This document shows, one piece after another, positions 25,018 to 32,169 of a stretch of 64,000 nucleotides of DNA (position 1 is the first letter of the stretch; each line of letters begins with the position of its first letter). The translations under genes were made by a program, and so were the position numbers. The stretch covers positions 496,001-560,000 of the forward strand of contig CAVZXS010000011.1 in NCBI GenBank assembly GCA_963779325.1, written 5' to 3'. Source of the stretch: CAVZXS01 sp963779325. GTDB taxonomy: Bacteria; Bacteroidota; Bacteroidia; Chitinophagales; Chitinophagaceae. The notes under the pieces are model-generated. The model had not been told where the DNA came from. It made no database searches and saw only the letters and a program-made list of their open reading frames with translations.

Positions 25018-26201
25018 TGAGACAACTTACAGCAATAGAAATTAGTCGAATTAAACTTCTCACAGAAAATTCTGTGGAGATAACTTTAATTGAGCCAACT
25101 GAAAATGGGTTGCAAAAATCAATTATGGATGCGACTGCTCCTGTTCGTAATTATTTGAAAGAAAAGTTAGTTCACGACTATGAAATACAAAAGCAAGGGC
25201 CTGAAAATAAAATTCAGGTTACAGCAAATTTGATTGCTGAGGATGAACTGATTTCTTCTAGTGCTTCCCTTTATCGCCCGGTTACTAAGAAAGGAGATCC
25301 TCGAATTTGGTTCAAAGGTTTAGGAAATTATACTGAGGCAAATAATATTCTCGGAATATTTGAATTTGAAAAAGTGTTGTATGTTGTGAATATCACTAGG
25401 CTTGATTTGAAAAAATTACTGGACGCCAAGTTAACAAATCCTTTTCAAGAATTGATGAGAGAGATTAACAAGGTTTCAAATGAAATTGCTGACGAATTGT
25501 TGCTAAAGCTAAAGAGAATTGCAGCGAGAGGGTTTATTCCGGCTTTATTAAATGCAGATACAGCGATTGGCAGAACATTAGAACACCTGCTTGATATTCC
25601 TATGAATTCTGCAAAAACTCCGGACTACAAAGGCATAGAACTGAAATCAGCAAGAGATAATAAAGGTACAAGAAAAGGTCTCTTTGGAAAGACGCCCAAC
25701 TGGAAGCTAAGTAAATTTAAAAATAGGACAGAAATTTTAGATGCATTCGGATATTGGGAAAAAGGTGTGTTTCGTTTATACAATACTATAAGAGCAACCG
25801 GAAGAAATGCGCAAGGCCTGATCTTACGAACGGATTATGAACTGGATTATTTATTTGAAAATTCTGACAAAGATGAAATTGGAGATTTTTTAGTTTGGGA
25901 ATTAGATGTGCTTAAAAATGCTCTTGCGACAAAACATAAGGAAACATTTTGGATTAAAGCACAATCAAAGTATGAAGATGGTAATGAATATTTTTTATTT
26001 AAGTCAGCAGAACATACAAAAGGACCGCTATTGAATCAGTTCGGGTTGCTAATAGATATTGGAGCAATTACTTTAGATTATCCAATTAAAAAATTAGCAG
26101 ATGGTTCAGTTATAGATAAGGGCTGTAATTTTAAGTTAAAACCCAGTGCTTTAAATTTATTGTTTCCGCCAAGTAATGTTTATTCATTGTTAAATAAATA
26201 G
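25017..26201 (+). CDS. MvaI/BcnI-type restriction endonuclease
   Basis: A 394-residue protein. Residues about 180-380 match the MvaI/BcnI family: the PD-(D/E)xK active site is PDYKGIELK (D203, E208, K210), followed by SARDNKGTRKGLFGKTPNW and GYWEKGVFRLYNTIRATGRNAQGL. MvaI and BcnI are monomeric type II enzymes cutting CCWGG and CCSGG. The N-terminal 170 residues are an extra domain of unknown role, longer than MvaI or BcnI themselves. It is the cutting partner of the C5 methyltransferase upstream; a CCNGG-like target is inference only. Confidence 0.85.
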   Translation: MRQLTAIEISRIKLLTENSVEITLIEPTENGLQKSIMDATAPVRNYLKEKLVHDYEIQKQGPENKIQVTANLIAEDELISSSASLYRPVTKKGDPRIWFKGLGNYTEANNILGIFEFEKVLYVVNITRLDLKKLLDAKLTNPFQELMREINKVSNEIADELLLKLKRIAARGFIPALLNADTAIGRTLEHLLDIPMNSAKTPDYKGIELKSARDNKGTRKGLFGKTPNWKLSKFKNRTEILDAFGYWEKGVFRLYNTIRATGRNAQGLILRTDYELDYLFENSDKDEIGDFLVWELDVLKNALATKHKETFWIKAQSKYEDGNEYFLFKSAEHTKGPLLNQFGLLIDIGAITLDYPIKKLADGSVIDKGCNFKLKPSALNLLFPPSNVYSLLNK

Positions 26202-26227
26202 ATTAAACAACCCATAAAATAAAAATC

Positions 26228-26482
26228 ATGTCAAACCTCGATTTGAAAATCAACAACCTTTTACCGGGTCAATCAATGATTGTTTCAAGCTACAATAAAA
26301 ATTTTTGTAATGTAGAAAGAACAGGCGATGGAAAAACACTTCGTTTTATAAGGACATTTGAAAATGTTCGTATGAAGTGTATAGAACTGTTGCTTTTTAT
26401 TTTGTTTGAATTAAATTTGCTTAAAAGGGTTAGTTGTTTTTTGGCCCTCTCTAAGTTTATTAAATGCTTTGCAATTAGTTGA
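26228..26482 (+). CDS. Small hypothetical protein, possibly truncated
   Basis: This 84-codon frame starts 26 bp after the endonuclease stop. The first half (MSNLDLKINNLLPGQSMIVS, then VERTGDGKTLRFIRTFENVR) looks like a genuine small beta protein. The second half is a run of hydrophobic residues with no protein-like pattern and overlaps the 3' end of the converging glycosylase gene. A short real gene that was truncated or frameshifted near 26370 would explain this. Function unknown. Confidence 0.4.
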   Translation: MSNLDLKINNLLPGQSMIVSSYNKNFCNVERTGDGKTLRFIRTFENVRMKCIELLLFILFELNLLKRVSCFLALSKFIKCFAIS

Positions 26483-26647
26483 AAAAATGCACCGGTGACA
26501 AAGGGGATTTTGCGCTTTACAAATCAAGGAAGCAAAATCCAAAACAGCCCAATTTATTTCTTTTGCTCCTTTCATGATTAACAATTTTATAGGAAAGTTT
26601 TTGTAAGTAAGGGTCATAGCGTATGTCGGCCATTTTACGTTTACCAA
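26411..26647 (-). CDS. MIG-like DNA glycosylase, C-terminal iron-sulfur fragment
   Basis: This frame encodes the missing end of the glycosylase at 26517-27116. From about 26571 leftward it reads GAKEINWAVLDFASLICK and then the four cysteines of the 4Fe-4S cluster (C-x6-C-x2-C-x5-C in CKAQNPLCHRCIFSTNC). The part upstream of 26571 in this frame is out of frame with the domain and not expected to be made. Removing one A from the GAAAGG run near 26570 joins the two frames as NHEGAKEINW. The cluster is complete, so the full gene probably runs from 27116 to 26411. Confidence 0.7.
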   Translation of the reverse strand: MVNVKWPTYAMTLTYKNFPIKLLIMKGAKEINWAVLDFASLICKAQNPLCHRCIFSTNCKAFNKLREGQKTTNPFKQI

Positions 26648-27116
26648 AATATCTTTCTAACAGCCTTGCCATATTAACATCAATAAGAGGTGTGGGTTTA
26701 TTATAAATAATTAATTCTACTGCATTAGCGATGTACTGCCCCATAAATGGAATGCTTTCCAATTCGACTCTGCCTTTTGGCAATTTGCCTTTTCGCTTTA
26801 CCATTTCTACCGCAAGAGCTTTAAGTCTCTTTGCTTTTTGCCTGTAAAGCCCGATAGGTTTTAGATATTTGGGAATAGTGGCTCTGTCTGCTTGCGCAAG
26901 TGCAGTCCAGTTGGGGAAATCTTTAATGAACTGTCTGTAAAATAGCGAAACAGTCTCGGCCTTTGTTCTTTGAAGTAAAGTCTCGGCAATAATTATTTGA
27001 TACTGTGTTAGCCGCTTGTTTCTCCAGGGAAATTGTCTGCCGTCTATGTCGTACCATGTGAGAAGTGTCTGCCGGAATTTGCTAATATTTTTTGCAGTAA
27101 CTGTTTCCATGTCCAA
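26517..27116 (-). CDS. MutY/MIG-like DNA glycosylase (frameshifted, N-terminal part)
   Basis: A HhH-GPD glycosylase of the endonuclease III/MutY superfamily. It has WYDIDGRQFPWR (22-32, MutY-like), ETLLQRTKAETV (45-56), the helix-hairpin-helix IPFMGQYIANAV (122-133) and catalytic D146 in PLIDVNMARLLERYFG. At the position of the EndoIII catalytic lysine (GRKTAN in the nth of this window) it has Y128 (GQYIAN). MIG from Methanothermobacter, which removes T from T:G mismatches made by 5-methylcytosine deamination, is known to have tyrosine there. Sitting beside a C5 methyltransferase, it is probably a mismatch glycosylase protecting methylated sites. The frame breaks near 26570 and continues in the fragment at 26411. 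Confidence 0.8.
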   Translation of the reverse strand: MDMETVTAKNISKFRQTLLTWYDIDGRQFPWRNKRLTQYQIIIAETLLQRTKAETVSLFYRQFIKDFPNWTALAQADRATIPKYLKPIGLYRQKAKRLKALAVEMVKRKGKLPKGRVELESIPFMGQYIANAVELIIYNKPTPLIDVNMARLLERYFGKRKMADIRYDPYLQKLSYKIVNHERSKRNKLGCFGFCFLDL

Positions 27117-27578
27117 AGTTAAGTAATGATACGAATCCGATATTTGAGATTAAGTTTAATATAATTTCACCAGCCGCGGTGGGTGGACAGTGAGTTGTCA
27201 TTTTAGCTCTTTTGCATGCTTGGTTTTTGTGTGTCGGGTTTGTGTGCCTTGTCCCGCAAGGCGGAATGCAAAAAATTACGTGGAGCACGTCGACAAAGCA
27301 TATATATTAAATTTAGCCGGAACGCTGTTCAGTGTGACATACGACGATTCTACAGTGCCGGGTCGATAGCCTATCAGCCTGTTTTAATTTTTAAAAAACG
27401 TCTTAGCCGTACTAAGGCTAAACCCTCCCAACCCATTTTCCCTCATAAAAAAACGGTGAAAACCTCATTTTTTTATAAATAAAAGATTCTACATTTAGTC
27501 TTTAGTTGCTATATCCGGATGCAAAGCCCCTCTTCCACCTATTAACAACCGCCATTTTATCACCACCATTTCGCAACG
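27117..27578. other. Intergenic region right of the restriction-modification island
   Basis: No conserved coding frame is visible. Short inverted repeats occur (TTAGCC/GGCTAA near 27404-27422 and ACGTG/CACGT near 27280-27292). Two overlapping minus and plus frames here have cysteine- and proline-rich, non-protein-like translations. The region could contain the right junction of the island or a decayed repeat. Confidence 0.3.
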
Positions 27579-28508
27579 ATGAAGAGGGCATCCTTTTTCC
27601 TATCGGCAGTACTTGGCATATTGTACCCGTATTTTACGGAGGCACAATATTTTTATTCCAATGAAAAATATTATTACAACTCTTTCAGTACGGAAGCCGG
27701 TATTTCAATTGGTTTAATGAATGCATTCACTGATTTGGGCGGTAAAAAAGGAACCGGCAAGCCGTTTATTAAAGACTTGAATTTTAAAACAAGTCAATTA
27801 TGCGCCGGCGGATACCTTGCCGTAAACTATAAAGATGCAATAACACTAAAACTGGAAGCTGCGTTTGGTAAAGTAACGGCGTATGACAGTATTCTTAAAA
27901 ATGTAAAAGCTTCCACTTTCGGCCGTTATGAACGTAACCTGAGTTTTCAAAGCAGGGTAACGGATTTTATGCTGGCGGCGGAAATACACCCGCTGTTTTT
28001 TAAAAATGATTGGCGAAATGATGAACCCCCCGAAATTTCCCCTTACGCCGTTTTTGGTATCGGGTTTTTTTCTTTTAATCCGCAGGCAAAATTAAACGGC
28101 AGGTGGATTGATTTGCAACCATTGCGAACCGAAGGCCAGGGTTTTTCAGAATACCCGGGCAATAAGATTTATAAATTAAAACAAATCAATATACCGATTG
28201 GTATGGGCGTTCGCTTTGAGATAAGTCCTGTATTCAATACAAGGATAGAATTAGTACATCGCATTTTAAGTACCGATTATTTAGATGATGTAAGTACAAA
28301 TTATATTGATCCCTCATTATTTTCAGCTAACTTACCTACCGGACTCGCTGCACTTTCAAAGCAATTATATGATCGACGGGGAGAGTTGAATGCTAATCCG
28401 CCATCCGCTATAAACAATGAACGCGGCGATGCAAAAGACAAAGACGCCTATTTCACCATTCAAATTAAAATGGGTTATACCTTCAGGCAAAGAAGAAACA
28501 GGTATTGA
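27579..28508 (+). CDS. Outer-membrane beta-barrel-like protein
   Basis: A 309-residue exported protein with a signal peptide (MKRASFFLSAVLGILYPYFTEAQ). The mature part has alternating amphipathic strands rich in aromatic residues (YAVFGIGFFSFNPQAKL, INIPIGMGVRFEISPVFNTR) and ends in a strand-like YFTIQIKMGYTFRQRRNRY. This fits the OmpA/porin-like barrels common in Bacteroidota. No function can be assigned, and it appears monocistronic. Confidence 0.65.
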   Translation: MKRASFFLSAVLGILYPYFTEAQYFYSNEKYYYNSFSTEAGISIGLMNAFTDLGGKKGTGKPFIKDLNFKTSQLCAGGYLAVNYKDAITLKLEAAFGKVTAYDSILKNVKASTFGRYERNLSFQSRVTDFMLAAEIHPLFFKNDWRNDEPPEISPYAVFGIGFFSFNPQAKLNGRWIDLQPLRTEGQGFSEYPGNKIYKLKQINIPIGMGVRFEISPVFNTRIELVHRILSTDYLDDVSTNYIDPSLFSANLPTGLAALSKQLYDRRGELNANPPSAINNERGDAKDKDAYFTIQIKMGYTFRQRRNRY

Positions 28509-28773
28509 TTTATAATGTATTATCCAACTAAAAAATTACTCCATTTAGTATTACTACTGCCGTAGAGGCAGCCTTACTATTTTCCACTGCCTTATTTACC
28601 GCAAATAATATTTGGTCTATGTTTTGATCTTTCTGTCTTACAATTATTTAATATGGCCGTTTACCGCCCCTGTAACACCGGTGTGGTTTATAATCCATAT
28701 TTTCTAATTTTACGTACTTTATTCGCAACCCCGGGAAAGCATTTAAGTTTTATTATATTTTAAATAAAAGAAA

Positions 28774-31176
28774 ATGACCGGTACAACCTTATCTTTCGAC
28801 GACTCTATTTTTAACAGTTACCTGTCCTTCAAGCCATTGATAGAATCATTAAAAAAAATGATTGCTGAAGGAAACCCGGGTACGCAAAAATTATACGGCG
28901 ATTTAATAACCCGTGTAGAACAACATCCCGAATTATTGGAACCCATCAGCGATCTGTCCGTCCTGAAACCGCATAAAGAATTGGGTGAAATGTTGCTGGC
29001 AACTATTTTTCCGCCGGCTGCTTCGGACAATGAAAATTTATACGCCGTCTCGGTTCCGTTTAAATTTAAAGCAATTTATGCATCAAAGCTTTTTAAAACG
29101 CTTTTTATGGCAGGCGGCGAATATGATGTGCATGATATCCAGGTACCTGATGATGAGATTGGTATGCATCTCAGCGACGAAAAATTATTATTCGCTTACC
29201 GGATGATTTTACGAAAGTATGCCGGCTATCAATCAACATACAATTACCGTTCAGTACATCCTTTTATTGATCCCGCAAGCGGTTTGGTAAAATATATGGA
29301 ACTGAATGTAGATACAAGATTTGTAGATGTAAAACCGGTAGATGAATTACCCGACCTGCCGGATAATATAGTTTGTAAAAAAACAAACAGCCTGATGACG
29401 CTTGAACAGCTTAAAGAAACTATTCCGTTAGAAAAATTTAAGTTTGAGGGACTGGCCATTGTTCGCATCAATGATGTTACCGAACAGGAAATAATATCGC
29501 AAATAAAAAACAGCCTGCTTTCTATTAATGCTTTTTCCGACACATCGGTGTACAGCGCTCTGCAAACGCATATGCAAAGTTTATTGGGATTGAAGAATGT
29601 AAAAATAGGTATTACTCCTTTTTTTAAAGTAAACGGTCATTTTGTTTATTCAGCGTTGCACAACAGCAACAGCCTGTTGTATAAAGAGTTTAAAGCCATT
29701 GCGGAAAGTGAAAAGGTTAATCAGTGTTGTGTACATTTATTTTCAGGTTATAACCGACCCGTTACATTTGAAACAATAACGGATGAAGATGTTGCGACTT
29801 ACCCAACGCTTGATTTGTACAGGCAGCAGGGAGCCAAGAGTTTAATTATTTGCCCGTTGATACACGACAATGAATTAATGGGTGTATTGGAAATAGTTTC
29901 CGACATACCCCACCAATTGCAGCATCACCATATCGGTAAAATAGAAGCCGCACTACCGCTGTTTACTTTTGCATTGGAAAAAAGTGAAGCCGGCCTGGAC
30001 AACCGGGTAGACAAAGTGATAAAAGAAAAATTTACCGCCGTACAACCCGCCGTAGAATGGAAATTTACCGAAGCGGCCCTGAATTATATTGTAGGCAAAC
30101 AACATGACGAAAATATAAAAGTAGAGCGCATTGCATTTGAAGATGTATATCCTTTATACGGCGCCATTGATATTCGCAACTCATCCGTAGAAAGAGCGCA
30201 TTCCATTCAATTGGATTTAATAGAGCAATTGGAAATGGCCCGTTCCATTATAAAAAAAGCGCAGAAGAAAATAAATTTTCCGCTGCTGCAGGAAGTAGAA
30301 TTTAAAATTGATAAGTACATTCTTTCAGCGTCCGATATTTTACAAAGCGACGATGAAATGCATATTCATGATTTTTTACAGGAAAATGTGGTTAATATTT
30401 TTGATAACCTTACGACAACCGCGCCTGAACTGAAAAAAGATATTTCGGATTATTATGCCGCCCTCGATCCGCAGCAAAAAATGATTTACCATCACCGGAA
30501 GTTTTATGAAGAGAGCATGGCGAGAATTAATGACAAGGTTTCAAGATTTATTGACAATGAACAAAAAACGGCGCAGGAGGTTTACCCTTTTTATTTTGAA
30601 CGCTATGTAACCGATGGTGTAGAGTTCAATGCCTATATCGGTCAATCATTGAGCCCTGCAAAAAAATTCAATGATCTGTATTTGCGTAATTTAAAAATGT
30701 GGCAATTGACAACGTTGGCCAAAGCGGCACAACTTACGCATAAACTTGAAACTGAATTGAGTCTTCCTTTAAATACTACGCAACTGATATTGGCGCACAG
30801 TGTTCCTATCTCTATCAGTTTCCGTACTGCTGAAAGAAAATTTGATGTAGACGGGGCTTACAATATTCGCTATGAAATAATAAAAAAACGAATTGACAAA
30901 GTGCATGTAAAAGAAACGAATGAACGTTTTACACAACCCGGCAAATTAGCTATTGTGTACGGCCAGCCAAAAGAAGCTGCTGAATACAGGGAATATATTG
31001 AGTTTTTACAAAATCAACATTTACTAAAACCCGGTATAGAAGAATTTGAACTGGAAGAATTGCAGGGTGTAGTAGGATTAAAAGGTTTGCGTGTAGAAGT
31101 AAATTTTGAAGAAGAACAAAAGCCGGAGAAAAAAATAAAATTATCCGCAGCAGATATACGCATACAGGGAAACTAA
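28774..31176 (+). CDS. Large GAF-domain-like cytoplasmic protein
   Basis: An 800-residue soluble protein without signal peptide or membrane segments. Residues about 260-400 resemble a GAF sensor domain (GAKSLIICPLIHDNELMGVL near 350). The flanking helical regions are not recognised. The length and lack of a kinase, cyclase or HTH output domain make its role unclear; it may be a scaffold or sensory protein. It ends 24 bp before a long stem-loop shared with the converging phosphatase/barrel gene. Confidence 0.6.
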   Translation: MTGTTLSFDDSIFNSYLSFKPLIESLKKMIAEGNPGTQKLYGDLITRVEQHPELLEPISDLSVLKPHKELGEMLLATIFPPAASDNENLYAVSVPFKFKAIYASKLFKTLFMAGGEYDVHDIQVPDDEIGMHLSDEKLLFAYRMILRKYAGYQSTYNYRSVHPFIDPASGLVKYMELNVDTRFVDVKPVDELPDLPDNIVCKKTNSLMTLEQLKETIPLEKFKFEGLAIVRINDVTEQEIISQIKNSLLSINAFSDTSVYSALQTHMQSLLGLKNVKIGITPFFKVNGHFVYSALHNSNSLLYKEFKAIAESEKVNQCCVHLFSGYNRPVTFETITDEDVATYPTLDLYRQQGAKSLIICPLIHDNELMGVLEIVSDIPHQLQHHHIGKIEAALPLFTFALEKSEAGLDNRVDKVIKEKFTAVQPAVEWKFTEAALNYIVGKQHDENIKVERIAFEDVYPLYGAIDIRNSSVERAHSIQLDLIEQLEMARSIIKKAQKKINFPLLQEVEFKIDKYILSASDILQSDDEMHIHDFLQENVVNIFDNLTTTAPELKKDISDYYAALDPQQKMIYHHRKFYEESMARINDKVSRFIDNEQKTAQEVYPFYFERYVTDGVEFNAYIGQSLSPAKKFNDLYLRNLKMWQLTTLAKAAQLTHKLETELSLPLNTTQLILAHSVPISISFRTAERKFDVDGAYNIRYEIIKKRIDKVHVKETNERFTQPGKLAIVYGQPKEAAEYREYIEFLQNQHLLKPGIEEFELEELQGVVGLKGLRVEVNFEEEQKPEKKIKLSAADIRIQGN

Positions 31177-31200
31177 TGGTTTCTGAAAAAAACAAAAAAG

Positions 31201-31333
31201 GCTGTCAAAAAAAGATCATGGGCAGGGTTGAAGTGTCAGCTATAGATTAAACATAGCTTGATATATAATTTTTTTGATCTTTGCAATCTTTGCAATCTCT
31301 GCGCCTCGGTGTGCAAAAACTTTTTTTGACAGC
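31201..31333. terminator. Long stem-loop between convergent genes, with heptad repeats in the loop
   Basis: GCTGTCAAAAAAAG (31201-31214) is perfectly complementary to CTTTTTTTGACAGC (31320-31333). The arms carry A and T runs suitable for termination in both directions. The loop contains degenerate CTTTGCA-type heptads (ATCTTTGCA ATCTTTGCA ATCTCTGCG CCTCGGTG) of a kind seen between genes in many bacteria. Confidence 0.55.
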
Positions 31334-31344
31334 TTGTTTATTTC

Positions 31345-32169
31345 CTAAAACTGCCAGCCAAATGTAATCAGCGGCAATGTTTCTTCATCCGACTTGGTAA
31401 TGCTTGCCGTAATGGCCAATCTCTTTAACGGCGCTATCCAAAACCCGCCGCCAAAACCGTTATGCCATTTAGATGAATTATCATTCTCTATCCACACTCT
31501 TCCTATATCATTAAAAAATAAAAGACCGATTGAACCCGGCAAAATATAGGTTCGGAAATCGGCAAGCTTTATCCTCAGTTCTGTATTATTAAACAACATT
31601 GATTTACCGGCAAAACGGTACTTCCTGAAGCCGCGCAGGTTTTCAGTACCGCCAAGGTACTGTGCCTGGAAAAATTCAAAGTCTTTATTAAAATTGATGC
31701 CTCCGCCAATCCGTGTGGCAATAACTACATTAGCCTGCGTACTGAAACTTATAAATAATGATAAATCGGAATTTAGTTGTGTAAGCAGATTGCTTACATT
31801 ATTTAAACCGTTCAATATTTTAAAATTAGTTTGCCAATTGATACCGCGGGTAGGTATTGCTTTATTATTTCTTGTATCAATACCTAAGCTCAACTGTCCG
31901 CCGAGGTAGGACTTACTTTTAAAGAGCGTAGCGGCATTCAAACCGTTAATACCCGTTTGTAATACATAGCGACCGAAATTATCATCAGTGTCAAAACCGT
32001 AAAACTGAAAAGCCGGGCCGGTGGATAATGATACGGCAGAGCCAAAATTTTTCCTGAGCAATAAAGTGATATCTCCTAATTGAAACCGGGTGCGGTAATA
32101 TCTTATTTTGCCTGGTTGTGATTTTATCAAAAATACTTTCATTACCATAGCCGAAAAAATTGGTAACAT
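31345..32169 (-). CDS. Surface-antigen (Omp85-like) beta-barrel, C-terminal fragment of the phosphatase fusion
   Basis: This frame holds the last strands of an outer-membrane barrel: GKIRYYRTRFQLGDITLLLR, YLGGTENLRGFRKYRFAGKS and a C-terminal strand ending LPLITFGWQF with a terminal aromatic residue. The GG-x2-LRGF-x3-RF motif is the hallmark of the Omp85/bacterial surface antigen family. The ATG at 32169 is not a true start. The sequence continues the protein encoded at 31991-34975; removing one A from the GATAAAATC run near 32125 joins the frames as IFDKSQPGKIRYYRTR. Confidence 0.75.
   Translation of the reverse strand: MLPIFSAMVMKVFLIKSQPGKIRYYRTRFQLGDITLLLRKNFGSAVSLSTGPAFQFYGFDTDDNFGRYVLQTGINGLNAATLFKSKSYLGGQLSLGIDTRNNKAIPTRGINWQTNFKILNGLNNVSNLLTQLNSDLSLFISFSTQANVVIATRIGGGINFNKDFEFFQAQYLGGTENLRGFRKYRFAGKSMLFNNTELRIKLADFRTYILPGSIGLLFFNDIGRVWIENDNSSKWHNGFGGGFWIAPLKRLAITASITKSDEETLPLITFGWQF

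Noticed and set aside
27082..27482. Two overlapping frames on opposite strands right of the island
   Set aside because: Composition is Cys/Pro/His-rich and unlike the neighbours; no start context or family pattern supports coding.
20240..27578. Integrative element with attachment sites
   Set aside because: The Arm-like domain suggested an integrase, but no recombinase catalytic domain, tRNA target or flanking direct repeat was found.
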